Source: Mesorhizobium sp. CA14 (GTDB taxonomy: Bacteria > Pseudomonadota > Alphaproteobacteria > Rhizobiales > Rhizobiaceae). Taken from it: a stretch of 64,000 nucleotides of DNA. The position numbers and the translations under genes were made by a program. Below, piece after piece: positions 44,377-53,219 of this stretch. Location of the stretch: contig NZ_JAIUHR010000001.1 in the NCBI RefSeq assembly GCF_020165195.1, forward strand, positions 310,001-374,000, in the 5' to 3' direction. The notes beneath the pieces were generated by a model. It ran no database searches, had not been told where the DNA came from, and was given only the letters and a program-made list of their open reading frames with translations. Each line of letters begins with the position of its first letter. The stretch's first letter is position 1.

Positions 44377-45285
44377 TCAGGCCGGATTGGGCAGGTAGTT
44401 GGACCCTCCCCGGCATTGCTTCAGATAGTCGAGCGCACGCGCCTGTCCGGTGATCTCTAGGTCGCCGCGATAGACCGGATCGTGCCAGCCCTCGATGTCG
44501 ATAGCGCCCTTGTAGCCGGCAAGCCGCAACTCGCTGATCACCCGCGTCCAGTCGCTGTCGCCGAAACCCGGCGTGCGCATCTGCACGAAAGGCAGGCGCC
44601 CGAACACGCCATGCTCGCGGATCACGTCCCAGCGCACCGTCGCGTCCTTGCCGTGGACATGGAAGATGCGCGGCGCCCATTTGCGGATCTGCGGTATCGG
44701 GTCGATGAGATAAACGAGCTGGTGGCAGGGTTCCCATTCGAGGCCGAGATTGTCGTTGGGCAACTCGTTGAACATCAGCTCCCAGGCGTCCGGGTTATGT
44801 GCGATATTCCAGTCGCCGCTCGCCCAGTTGCCGTCCATGGCGCAGTTCTCGAAGGCGATGCGCACGCCTTTGTCGGCGGCGCGTTTCGCCAACGGCCCCC
44901 AGACCTCGCGGAAGCGTGGGAGGCTGTCGGTCAGCTTCTTGCCGCGGATGCGGCCGGTGAAGCCGCTGACAATGGACGTCCCGAACAGATGCGCATTGTC
45001 GATGACGGTCTCCCAGGCCGCGAGCACGCCGCGATCAACCTCGCCGCCTTCCAGCGGATTGCCGAACACGCCGATCGACGACACGGTGACGTCGGCATCG
45101 CCGATCGCTTCGCGGATTTCGCCCGCCAGGCGCTTCAGGTCCTTGCCGCCCAACGTCTGCCAGAAGAAAGGCTGGATGCTCTCGAAGCCGAGCGGCAGGA
45201 TCTGCCTGACATAGGCCGCCGGGTCGTCGAGATTGGCCCGCACCATGGTGCCGATCCTGATGTCGAGAAGCGGGTTTGGCATCAT
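44377..45285 (-). CDS. Sugar phosphate isomerase/epimerase (xylose-isomerase-like TIM barrel)
   Basis: A 302-residue AP-endonuclease-2/xylose-isomerase-like barrel. Probable metal ligands are the Glu of IAFENCAMDGNW, the His pair in IFHVHGKD and the Glu of IDIEGWHDP. It may interconvert a keto/aldo sugar or an inositol-type intermediate. The start overlaps the stop of the Gfo/Idh/MocA gene by 4 bp, so the two are coupled and probably act on successive steps. Confidence 0.87.
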   Translation of the reverse strand: MMPNPLLDIRIGTMVRANLDDPAAYVRQILPLGFESIQPFFWQTLGGKDLKRLAGEIREAIGDADVTVSSIGVFGNPLEGGEVDRGVLAAWETVIDNAHLFGTSIVSGFTGRIRGKKLTDSLPRFREVWGPLAKRAADKGVRIAFENCAMDGNWASGDWNIAHNPDAWELMFNELPNDNLGLEWEPCHQLVYLIDPIPQIRKWAPRIFHVHGKDATVRWDVIREHGVFGRLPFVQMRTPGFGDSDWTRVISELRLAGYKGAIDIEGWHDPVYRGDLEITGQARALDYLKQCRGGSNYLPNPA

Positions 45286-46313
45286 TGTGCTTCCTTGGCG
45301 ATTGCCACGCGCCGCCCGCTCTCCGCGCTTTCGATCGCGCCGAAGACCATGGCCAGGCTCTTGATGTTGTCGGCGCCGCGCGTCTCCGGCTCGGCGCCGG
45401 TCTCGATCGCGTGCATGAAATCCTGGATGATGCCGAGATGGCCGTCGACGCGGTCGGTCGGATCGAGCGGCGGCACTTCGATCGGCTGGGTCTTGTCGAT
45501 GATGCCGTCGCGGCCGGACGCAACCACCTCCGCCTTGAGCCCGTCATGGCCGTCCCACAGCACGCTGCCGCGCTCGGCGACGATGCGCCAGCTGCCTTCC
45601 CAGCTGGTGCGAAAACCGTCCGCGCACCAGGAGCCGGCATAGGTGAACACCTTGCCGCCGCCGAGATCGAAGACGGCGCTCGCCGATGAGCCCTGCCGGT
45701 ACCAGGAATTGGCCGGCTCCCATTCCTGGCAGTAGACGCCGGCCGGTTCGCCGGCGACCATGTAGCGCGCGGCGTCGAAAGTGTGGATCGCCATGTCGAG
45801 CAAAAGCACGTGGCGCATCTCCTCGCGAAAGCCGCCGAAATGCGGCGCGACGAAGAAATCGGCATGGATGCTGGTCGGCGCGCCGATAGCGCCGGAGTCG
45901 AGGAACCGCCTGATGCGCCTGACATTGGCGACGTAGCGCCGGTTCTGGACGACGGCATGGACCCGACCGGCGCGACGCGCTGCCTCGACAATGACCCGCG
46001 CGTTTTCGGGACTGTCGGCCAGCGGCTTTTCGGTGAGCAGATGGCAATGATGGGCAAAGGCCGAAAGCGCGACCTCGCGGCGGGCTGCCGGGACCACGAC
46101 GTCGAATACGGCGTCGGGCTTCGTCTCATCGAGAACGGCGTCGAGGCTGGTGCCGATCACTGCATTGGAGAGCTCGTACTCGCGCGCCCTCGCTTGCGCC
46201 CGGTCGGCGTCGAGATCGACGAGGCCAACAATGGCGAGCCCGTCGATCTGCTTCACGGCATCGAGCCAGTGCTTGCTCATCGCTCCGCACCCGGCCAGGA
46301 CGACCTTCATCAT
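45282..46313 (-). CDS. Gfo/Idh/MocA family oxidoreductase
   Basis: A 343-residue NAD(P)-dependent dehydrogenase. It has the Rossmann start VVLAGCGAMSKHW, the family motif LLTEKPLAD, and the C-terminal Gfo/Idh alpha/beta domain with MRHVLLLDMAIHTFDAARYM, whose Asp/His could serve catalysis. Members oxidise or epimerise sugars, inositols or their phosphates. First gene of the sugar operon; its promoter region contains a LacI-type palindrome. Confidence 0.9.
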   Translation of the reverse strand: MMKVVLAGCGAMSKHWLDAVKQIDGLAIVGLVDLDADRAQARAREYELSNAVIGTSLDAVLDETKPDAVFDVVVPAARREVALSAFAHHCHLLTEKPLADSPENARVIVEAARRAGRVHAVVQNRRYVANVRRIRRFLDSGAIGAPTSIHADFFVAPHFGGFREEMRHVLLLDMAIHTFDAARYMVAGEPAGVYCQEWEPANSWYRQGSSASAVFDLGGGKVFTYAGSWCADGFRTSWEGSWRIVAERGSVLWDGHDGLKAEVVASGRDGIIDKTQPIEVPPLDPTDRVDGHLGIIQDFMHAIETGAEPETRGADNIKSLAMVFGAIESAESGRRVAIAKEAQ

Positions 46314-46373
46314 CCAGCGCTCCTCCTCGGCTCGGCCCCTTCAGGCCGAGTGTCACGGCGTCCACGGCATCAC

Positions 46374-46401
46374 CGTAAACGTATTTCCGTAAACGTTTAC
46401 G
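46374..46401. promoter_or_regulatory. LacI-type operator with extra half-site
   Basis: A perfect 14-bp palindrome CGTAAACGTTTACG at 46388-46401 is preceded by the half-site CGTAAACG at 46374-46381. The CG centre and size are typical LacI/GalR operators. It lies 61-88 bp upstream of the Gfo/Idh/MocA start and 110 bp upstream of lacI, so one regulator can control both directions. Confidence 0.8.
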
Positions 46402-46510
46402 AGAACACACCCGATAGCGTAGAATGTCAACCGGCTGCCTGCAAAAATCGTCCCGAAGCCTTGGCCTGAGCGGCAGCCGGTGCTAGCCAAGGCAGGGGGA
46501 GAATCCGTCC

Positions 46511-47536
46511 TTGGCGTCCAGCATCCACGATCTCGCGCGTCACCTGAACATCTCGATCGGCACCGTGTCGCGCGCGCTGAACGGCCGCGCCGACGTCAAT
46601 GCCGACACGCGCCAGCGCGTGCTCGAAGCGGCCAGGAAGCTGAACTATTCGCCCAATCAGTCAGGCCGCAGCCTGCGCCAGGGCGCCACCCGTTCGATCG
46701 CCTTCATGCTGCAGCCGCATCCCGGCGACCAGCAATATGGCGAGCCGTTCTTCATCCCGTTCCTGACGGGCCTGCAGGCGCGGCTCGCCGAGCATGACCT
46801 GGATCTGATGGTCGTCATGGGTGAGCCCGGCCAATATCAGCAGGAGCGGTTGCGCCGCGTGGTCGAGACGCGCCGGGCCGACGCGGTCGTGTTGGCCAAT
46901 ACGCGAAGGGAAGACGATCGGATCGACTATCTCAGCAAGGCCGGCTTTCCCTTCGCCACGCTTGGCCGAAGTCAGTCCGGCGGCGACACGTATCCTTCAC
47001 TCGATATCGATTTCGAGAGGGCGGGTGATGAAGCCGTCGACCGGCTGGTCGCGCGCGGCCACCGCCGCATTGCCGCGATCCGCCCTTCGCTTGATCTCAA
47101 CTTCGGCTACCTGTTCCTCGACGGCTACCGCAAGGCGCTGAAGCGGCACGGTATCGAGGTCGACCCCGACCTGATCGCCGATGGCTTCATCAACGAGACC
47201 GGCGGCTACCAGGTGACGCCGCAAGTAATGCGCTCCAAGAACCCGCCGACGGCGATCATCTTCAACAATGACGCTATGGCGCTCGGCGGCTGCAAGGCGC
47301 TGGCCGAGATGGGTATCAAGCCGGGCCACGACATGGCCGTGATCGTCATCGTCGACACGCCGCTCTGCCGTTACTTCTCGCCGACGCTGACCGCCTTCCG
47401 TCCGTCGCTGGAGCCGATGGGCCGGCGGCTGGCCGAGATGCTGCTCGCCTCGCTTCCCGCCTTCGCCGGACCTGAGGGCACACGCATCATCCGCGAGGTC
47501 TGGCCGCTGGAGCTGATTGCAAGAGAGAGCGATTGA
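46511..47536 (+). CDS. LacI family transcriptional regulator of the sugar operon
   Basis: A 341-residue regulator. The N-terminal LacI helix-turn-helix reads SIHDLARHLNISIGTVSRAL followed by a hinge helix TRQRVLEAARKLNYSPNQ. The rest is a periplasmic-binding-protein-like effector domain. The start is a TTG at 46511, supported by GGGGGAGAA spaced correctly and by the HTH beginning immediately. It is divergent from the operon and should repress it until its sugar ligand arrives. Confidence 0.92.
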   Translation: MASSIHDLARHLNISIGTVSRALNGRADVNADTRQRVLEAARKLNYSPNQSGRSLRQGATRSIAFMLQPHPGDQQYGEPFFIPFLTGLQARLAEHDLDLMVVMGEPGQYQQERLRRVVETRRADAVVLANTRREDDRIDYLSKAGFPFATLGRSQSGGDTYPSLDIDFERAGDEAVDRLVARGHRRIAAIRPSLDLNFGYLFLDGYRKALKRHGIEVDPDLIADGFINETGGYQVTPQVMRSKNPPTAIIFNNDAMALGGCKALAEMGIKPGHDMAVIVIVDTPLCRYFSPTLTAFRPSLEPMGRRLAEMLLASLPAFAGPEGTRIIREVWPLELIARESD

Positions 47537-47547
47537 GCACCCCTTTC

Positions 47548-47570
47548 CCTTCTCCCCCTGTGGGAGAAGG
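47548..47570. terminator. Hairpin after lacI
   Basis: CCTTCTCCC/GGGAGAAGG, a 9-bp stem with 5-base loop, 12 bp after the lacI stop. No T-run follows on the plus strand. It may terminate lacI or be one of the common CTTCTCCCC-type rhizobial repeats. Confidence 0.45.
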
Positions 47571-47692
47571 AAACTGTCACGCAACCATCACGTTCACGTC
47601 CTAGACCGCTCGACGGCTAGGGCTGGCCGCATCGTCGATGCCGCGCGCCCTTTTGAGCCAACGCCGCTCTGCTCGTCAAGAAGGGGATATCG

Positions 47693-49174
47693 ATGAAACA
47701 CCTCAACCGAACCGTCGCGCTCGGCGCGGCGCTTGCCCTGTTCACCGCCGTGACGCCGGCGCTTGCCGACGGCGTCGCTTACGTCGACAAGGGACTAGTC
47801 GGCGTCGGCCGCATTCCGGCCAGCCAGAAGGACAAGTTCGGCGAGACTTTCGGTTCGGGGTCCGGCATGGCGATGGACGCCAAGTCCTGGGCGCGCGACG
47901 GCTCGGGCTACAAGGGTTCGCTCTGGCTGCTGCCGGACCGCGGCTACAATGTCGTCGGCACCACCGATTATCGCCCGCGCCTCAACACCATTTTGATCGA
48001 ACTGACCCCGACTGCTCCCGGCGCGGCGCCCGCCGCAGGACAGGAACAGACGGGCGTCAAGACGACGCTTTCCGACACCATGCTGTTGACCGACCACAAG
48101 GGCGCCGACGCCACCGGCCTCGATCCGCTGAACGGCGTGCGCGAAGCCGCCGGCGACATGCCGATCCTGCCGCAGGCCGACAACGGCAAGCTGGCGCTGG
48201 ACGACGAGGCGATCGTGCGCCTGCCCGACGGCACGATGTTCATCTCCGACGAATATGGTCCCAACATCTACCGCTTCTCGGCCGAAGGCCGTCTGATGTC
48301 GGCGACCCAGCCGCCCGCGGCGCTGGTGCCGATGCGCCACGGCAAGCCGAACTTCGCTTCCGACAATCCCGGCCCGGGCGCCGCCGAACCCGATCCGAAG
48401 GACCCTGAGACCGGCCGCCAGAACAACCAGGGCCTCGAAGGCATGTCGATGACGCCGGACGGCAAGTTCCTGATCGCCGTGCTGCAGTCGGCGGCCCGCC
48501 AGGACGGCGGCGATTCCGGCTCGACCCGCCAGAACACCCGCGCGCTGGTCTATGACGCTTCCGACCTTGCCCATCTCAAGCTGGCGCATGAATATGTCGT
48601 GCCGCTGCCGGTCTTCAAGGATGCCAAGGGCAAGACCAAGGTGGCCGCGCAGAGCGAGATCGTCGCGCTCTCCGACAAGAGCTTCCTGATGCTGGCGCGC
48701 GACTCTGGCAACGGCCAGGGCGTCAAGGGCGACGAGTCGCTCTATCGCAAGATCGAGATCGTCGACCTCTCCCTCGCCACCGATATCGCCAACGGCCCGT
48801 TCGACGCCGCCGACAAGCCGGTCGCGCCGAAGGGCAAGCTCGACCCGTCGGTGACGCCGGCCAAGCTGACGCCGTTCATCGACATCAACGACAAGGGCGA
48901 GCTTGGCCGCTTCGGCCTGCACAATGGCGCGCCGAACGACAGGAACAACCTGTCCGAGAAGTGGGAGGCGATGTCGCTGGTCTCCGTGCTCGATCCGAAG
49001 CTGCCCGACGACTATTTCCTGTTCGTCGCCAACGACAACGACTTCCTTACACAGGACGGCTTCCAGGTCGGCGCTTCGTACAAGGCCGAGGACGGCGCCG
49101 ATGTCGACACCACCTTCCTGGTCTATCAGGTCACCCTGCCCGGACTGTCCGGGAACAGCCTCGCCGCGAACTAG
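47693..49174 (+). CDS. Secreted esterase-like phytase-family beta-propeller protein
   Basis: A 493-residue protein with a signal peptide (MKHLNRTVALGAALALFTAV..., cleavage after ALA-DG at about residue 25). The mature part matches 'esterase-like activity of phytase' proteins: LWLLPDRGYNVVGTTDYRPR, FISDEYGPNIYRFS, NNQGLEGMSMTPDGKFL. It is predicted to be a periplasmic six-blade propeller that may hydrolyse phosphoesters. Length is typical, and the conserved Asp/Glu-rich patches are present. Function unproven. Confidence 0.85.
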   Translation: MKHLNRTVALGAALALFTAVTPALADGVAYVDKGLVGVGRIPASQKDKFGETFGSGSGMAMDAKSWARDGSGYKGSLWLLPDRGYNVVGTTDYRPRLNTILIELTPTAPGAAPAAGQEQTGVKTTLSDTMLLTDHKGADATGLDPLNGVREAAGDMPILPQADNGKLALDDEAIVRLPDGTMFISDEYGPNIYRFSAEGRLMSATQPPAALVPMRHGKPNFASDNPGPGAAEPDPKDPETGRQNNQGLEGMSMTPDGKFLIAVLQSAARQDGGDSGSTRQNTRALVYDASDLAHLKLAHEYVVPLPVFKDAKGKTKVAAQSEIVALSDKSFLMLARDSGNGQGVKGDESLYRKIEIVDLSLATDIANGPFDAADKPVAPKGKLDPSVTPAKLTPFIDINDKGELGRFGLHNGAPNDRNNLSEKWEAMSLVSVLDPKLPDDYFLFVANDNDFLTQDGFQVGASYKAEDGADVDTTFLVYQVTLPGLSGNSLAAN

Positions 49175-49245
49175 TTCTGCCCTAACTAGTTCTGCTCTGG
49201 ATGGATGCCTCCGGCATCTGGTCCGCGCGGAAGGGATGCATGAGC

Positions 49246-49276
49246 ATCAGGCCTGCGATAGCATCGCGGGCCTGAT
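49246..49276. terminator. 14-bp stem-loop between phytase-like gene and MATE gene
   Basis: ATCAGGCCTGCGAT (49246-49259), loop AGC, then ATCGCGGGCCTGAT (49263-49276): 14 pairs including one wobble. It ends 17 bp before the MATE ATG. It could terminate the upstream gene or act in the MATE leader. A few Ts (TTCATTTT) follow. Confidence 0.6.
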
Positions 49277-49293
49277 TCATTTTCGGTGCTGCC

Positions 49294-50766
49294 ATGGATG
49301 ACGAAAAGCCCGCCCGCCGGCGGACTCACGACCTGACCAGCGGCCCTATCCCGCGCACGCTGCTTTTGTTCGCCCTGCCTGTGCTGGGCTCCAACGTGCT
49401 GCAGTCGCTCAACGGTTCGATCAACGCGGTCTGGGTCGGCCGCTTCCTCGGCGAGGCGGCGCTGACTGCGACCTCCAACGCCAATCTGGTGCTCTTTCTC
49501 ATCCTCGGCACCGTCTTCGGCATCGGCATGGCGGCGACCATCCTGGTGGCGCAGTCTGTCGGCGCCCGCGACCTCAGCGAGGCGAAGCGCATCGTCGGCA
49601 CCAGCGCCACCTTCTTCTTCCTCGTCTCGGTGGTGTTCGCCGTCTGCGGCTGGATCTGGGTCGACGCCATCCTGACCGGGCTCGGCACGCCGGCCGATGC
49701 CTTGCCTTTGGCGCGCGCCTATTTGCGCATCATCTTCGTCGCCGTGCCGATGATGAACCTTTTATCCTTCGTCATGACCGTGCTGCGCGGCGCCGGCGAC
49801 TCGCGGACCCCATTCGTCTTCATGGCGCTGGCGGTCGTGCTCGATGTCGTGCTCAATCCGCTGCTGATCCGCGGCGTCGGCCCCTTCCCCGAGCTCGGCA
49901 TCGCCGGCTCGGCGACATCGACGCTCATAGGCCAGACCGTGAGCGTGATCGCCATCCTGATCGTGCTTTATGTGCGCAAGCACCCGCTGCGGCTGGCGGG
50001 CAGCGATCTCGCGCTGCTTCGGCCCGATCCGGCGCTGCTGCGCATCGTCGTCTTCAAGGGCATTCCGATGGGCCTGCAGATGATCGTCATCTCGGCCGCC
50101 GCGCTCACCGTGATGGGCATCGTCAACTCCTATGGCTCGCAGGTTGCAGCCGCTTACGGCATCGCCGCGCAGCTCTGGACCTATATCCAGATGCCGGCTC
50201 TCGCGATCGGCGCCGCCGTCTCCTCGATGGCGGCGCAGAATGTCGGCGCCGGACGCTGGGACCGCATCGGCAAGGTCGCGGCCTCAGGCGTCGGCTTCAA
50301 CCTGGTGCTGACCGGTGCGCTGGTGGCTCTGCTTTTCGTCTTTGACCGCGCCGTGCTCAGCCTTTTCCTCAGCAACGACAGCACCGCGATCGATATTGCC
50401 GCCCATATCAACAGGGTGGCGTCCTGGTCGTTCATCCTGTTCGGCATCACGATCGTGCTCTTCGCCACGGTGCGCGCCACCGGCGCCGTCATGCCGCCGC
50501 TGATCATCCTGATCATCTCGGTATTGATCATTCGCACCGGCTTTGCCTACTCCATGCGCAGCGTCATCGGCCAGGAGGCGCTGTGGTGGAGCTTTCCGGC
50601 AGGCTCGATCACGTCGCTCGTGCTCGCCGCCGCCTATTACCGCTTCGGCCGCTGGCGCACGATGCATATGATCGAGGACCGGCCGGCGGCCGGCGAGCCG
50701 CCCGACACCGGCCTCGGCGTGCCCCGCCAGCGCGCGCAACTCCTGCCGGAGACGCCGAGCGGCTAA
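49294..50766 (+). CDS. MATE family efflux transporter (NorM-like)
   Basis: A 490-residue membrane protein with about 12 helices. The N-terminal half begins LTSGPIPRTLLLFALPVLGS with the MATE motif NGSINAVWVGRFLGEAALTA. The second half has QMPALAIGAAVSSMAAQNVG. MATE proteins export drugs or organic cations in exchange for sodium or protons. The ribosome site is weak, and a large hairpin sits just upstream, so translation may be controlled. Confidence 0.92.
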   Translation: MDDEKPARRRTHDLTSGPIPRTLLLFALPVLGSNVLQSLNGSINAVWVGRFLGEAALTATSNANLVLFLILGTVFGIGMAATILVAQSVGARDLSEAKRIVGTSATFFFLVSVVFAVCGWIWVDAILTGLGTPADALPLARAYLRIIFVAVPMMNLLSFVMTVLRGAGDSRTPFVFMALAVVLDVVLNPLLIRGVGPFPELGIAGSATSTLIGQTVSVIAILIVLYVRKHPLRLAGSDLALLRPDPALLRIVVFKGIPMGLQMIVISAAALTVMGIVNSYGSQVAAAYGIAAQLWTYIQMPALAIGAAVSSMAAQNVGAGRWDRIGKVAASGVGFNLVLTGALVALLFVFDRAVLSLFLSNDSTAIDIAAHINRVASWSFILFGITIVLFATVRATGAVMPPLIILIISVLIIRTGFAYSMRSVIGQEALWWSFPAGSITSLVLAAAYYRFGRWRTMHMIEDRPAAGEPPDTGLGVPRQRAQLLPETPSG

Positions 50767-50796
50767 TCCGCGACGGCGGGAAACGGTGAAAATACT

Positions 50797-52005
50797 CTAT
50801 TTCGCGTATTTGGCGCCGAAGCCAAGCGCCACCAGCGAGAAGACGATGATCATGCCGGCAAAGGCCAGGCTTGCCACGGTGGCGTTGGCCAAGCTCGACA
50901 GGACGCCGATGCCGATCACCGGCAGCGCGTTGCCGCAGAAGCAGCAGATGAAGAAGGCCGAGACCACCTCGGCGCGGCGGTCGGCCGGCGCGATCTGATT
51001 CACCACCTGCAGGCCGCCGCGATAGCCGAGCGCCGCCGCGACGCCGCACACCGCCGTCGCCGCGATCATCAGCGCCATCGAAGCATAGACCTGCGCCGCG
51101 ACGACAAGCGCCACGGCCGGGATCATCAGCGCCAGCGCCGCGAGCATGGTGGAGCGGGCGGACAGCCATGCGGTGCCTACAATGGTCACTGCTGCCACGA
51201 TCGACAGTTCGAAGAACAGGCCGCCGGCCTCGGCGTGATTGGTGACATGCAGCTGCTGCGCCAGGATGCTCGGCGCCAGCGCCGCGTAGAAGCCGACCAG
51301 CGCCATCGCGCCGAAGCCGGTCACCGCTGGCGCCACGAATTGCGCGCGGATATTGTCGGGCACCGAAAGCCTTGGCCGCAGCGAGACGTCCGAGAAGCGT
51401 CCGGGATCGGAGACCGTTTCCTGTGTCCGCCAGATCAGCACGGTGACCAGCGCAAGCAGCACCAGATAGACCGCAAATGTCAGCCTGAGCGGCCAGGGCG
51501 CATATTGGGCGAGCAGCCCCGCCATGAGCGCGCCGGCCCCCAGACCGATGAAGTTGGTGCTGGTGGCAATGACTGCGGCGCGCGACTTGTCCTTGCCTTC
51601 GATCAGCTCGGCAAGCCAGGCGGTGCCGGCCCCCGCGCCGACGCCGATGCCGAGGCCGCTCAGGATGCGGGCAATGTCGAGCCAGGCGAGGCTTTCGGCG
51701 AAGAGGAAAAACAGCGCGCTGACCACGGCAACACTCATCGCGGCGAGCGCGGCAGGACGGCGGCCGACGACATCCGACACCCGGCCGAAAAACAGCAGCG
51801 CCGCCAGATTGCCGACGACGTAGACGGCATAGACCAGCGTCAGCGTGACCTGCGAGAAGCCGAAGGCCTGCTTGTAGATCACGTAAAGTGGGGTCAGCGC
51901 GGTGCTGCCGGCAAAAAGTGCTGCGATCATGGCGGCGACGGCGGTCATCGCGGCGCCGCCGCCAAGCTCATGGTCACGCGTCATGGTTTGAGCGTAGCTG
52001 GTCAT
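50797..52005 (-). CDS. MFS transporter
   Basis: A 402-residue, 12-helix major facilitator with motif A GRVSDVVGRRPA between helices 2 and 3. LSGLGIGVGAGAGTAWLAEL and ICCFCGNALPVIGIG lie in later helices. Substrate unknown; it resembles sugar/drug-type MFS exporters. I start at the ATG at 52005 with GGAGATCGCC upstream; the longer upstream frame lacks similarity. It is convergent with the MATE gene. Confidence 0.88.
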   Translation of the reverse strand: MTSYAQTMTRDHELGGGAAMTAVAAMIAALFAGSTALTPLYVIYKQAFGFSQVTLTLVYAVYVVGNLAALLFFGRVSDVVGRRPAALAAMSVAVVSALFFLFAESLAWLDIARILSGLGIGVGAGAGTAWLAELIEGKDKSRAAVIATSTNFIGLGAGALMAGLLAQYAPWPLRLTFAVYLVLLALVTVLIWRTQETVSDPGRFSDVSLRPRLSVPDNIRAQFVAPAVTGFGAMALVGFYAALAPSILAQQLHVTNHAEAGGLFFELSIVAAVTIVGTAWLSARSTMLAALALMIPAVALVVAAQVYASMALMIAATAVCGVAAALGYRGGLQVVNQIAPADRRAEVVSAFFICCFCGNALPVIGIGVLSSLANATVASLAFAGMIIVFSLVALGFGAKYAK

Positions 52006-52140
52006 GGCGATCTCCAGGGTTGCAAGCCCAACGCCTATATAATGGCGCTGTTCCAGCCACCGGACGCCCTCCTGACAATCCTGACAGGATGGTCTTGTGC
52101 GAAATCCTCGCGTAGCTTTGTCAGTCGACGAGGAGGAACC

Positions 52141-52716
52141 ATGGGCAAGGGACGGGTCGAGGCATTCACCGATGGCGTCGTCGCCATCATCATCACCATC
52201 ATGGTGCTGGAGCTGAAAGTGCCGCATGGCGAGGATTTCTCAGCGCTTGTGCCACTGTGGCCGGTCTTCTTCTGCTATGTGCTGTCCTTCATCAATGTCG
52301 GCATCTACTGGAACAATCTGCACAACATGTTCCACACCGTGCAGCGCGTCGACGGACGCGTGCTGTGGGCCAGCCTGAACCTCTTGTTCTGGCTGTCGCT
52401 GATGCCGGCGACCACGGCGTTCATGGGAGAGAACCATTTCGCGCCTGTGCCGGTCGCCGTGTATGGCGTGGACCTCGCGCTTTGCGCCGTCGCCTACACC
52501 ATCCTGGTCATCAAGCTGCGCCATCTGCATGGCGCCGACACGACCTTCGCCAAAGCCGTCGGGCGCGACAGGAAGGGCAAGATCTCGCTGGCGCTCTACA
52601 TCGCCGCAGTCCTGCTCAGCTTCTTCAACCAGTGGATCAGCATGGCGATCTACGTCCTTGTAGCGACCATCTGGTTTGTACCCGACAAGCGCTTCGAGAG
52701 ACTGATCGAAAAATAG
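52141..52716 (+). CDS. TMEM175 family (DUF1211) potassium-channel-like protein
   Basis: A 191-residue membrane protein with the TMEM175 start RVEAFTDGVVAIIITIMVLE, including the FSDGV-like motif (here FTDGV), and about six helices. Bacterial TMEM175 proteins form tetrameric potassium-permeable channels. GAGGAGGAACC precedes the ATG, an excellent ribosome site. It is convergent with the next small gene (3-bp gap). Confidence 0.88.
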   Translation: MGKGRVEAFTDGVVAIIITIMVLELKVPHGEDFSALVPLWPVFFCYVLSFINVGIYWNNLHNMFHTVQRVDGRVLWASLNLLFWLSLMPATTAFMGENHFAPVPVAVYGVDLALCAVAYTILVIKLRHLHGADTTFAKAVGRDRKGKISLALYIAAVLLSFFNQWISMAIYVLVATIWFVPDKRFERLIEK

Positions 52717-52719
52717 AAT

Positions 52720-53001
52720 TTACTTCCGCATCGCCTTCAGCTTTTCCGCCACGGAGGCGGCAAGGTCGGCATAGCGTTCCTCCAGGCGCTCGGCCGCCTT
52801 GATGATCGGGAAGTCGTGGCCGAACTTCTCCAGCGCCAGCCGCAGCTTCTCGGCGAAATCCGCCTGCTTCTCCAGCGCCGCAAACAGTGTTTTCACCTGC
52901 GCCTCGCTGATATCGGGGTTGGCAAGCATCTGCGGCACCTCGCGACTCATCCGATCGCCGTCGGCGGTCTGCTCCTTCAGAATTTCGATCCAGTCGCTCA
53001 A
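52720..53001 (-). CDS. Small helical protein of unknown function
   Basis: A 93-residue soluble protein predicted all-helical, with heptad-like stretches (TLFAALEKQADFAEKLRLAL) and acidic and basic patches. It has no cysteine and no signal. The ATG lies in a 135-bp upstream gap that includes four copies of a 23-bp repeat. I do not recognise the family. Confidence 0.65.
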   Translation of the reverse strand: MSDWIEILKEQTADGDRMSREVPQMLANPDISEAQVKTLFAALEKQADFAEKLRLALEKFGHDFPIIKAAERLEERYADLAASVAEKLKAMRK

Positions 53002-53048
53002 ATGCCGAACTCCTTTTCAGGACAACATGCGCGGCAGGCGCCGCCATG

Positions 53049-53140
53049 GTCAACCCGTTGCGGCTCTCGCCGTCAACCCATTGCGGCTCTCCCCGTCAAC
53101 CCGTTGCGGCTCTCGCCGTAAACCCATTGCAGCTATCGCG
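53049..53140 (+). repeat. Four tandem copies of a 23-bp repeat
   Basis: Units beginning GTCAACCC(G/A)TTGCGGCTCT, each 23 bp, at 53049, 53072, 53095 and 53118. The first and third units are identical; the second differs at two bases and the fourth is more diverged. The array lies between two divergent genes and is not coding. Confidence 0.9.
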
Positions 53141-53219
53141 GTCGGCTGACGGGACGAACCGGCCTTGCCTCGGCCGCGTCCGGCGTTAAGTTCGACCCGA
53201 CCGAACAAGGATGGAAACC

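Noticed and set aside
53049..53140. CRISPR-like array
   Set aside because: The 23-bp units are directly tandem with no spacers and no cas genes are nearby.
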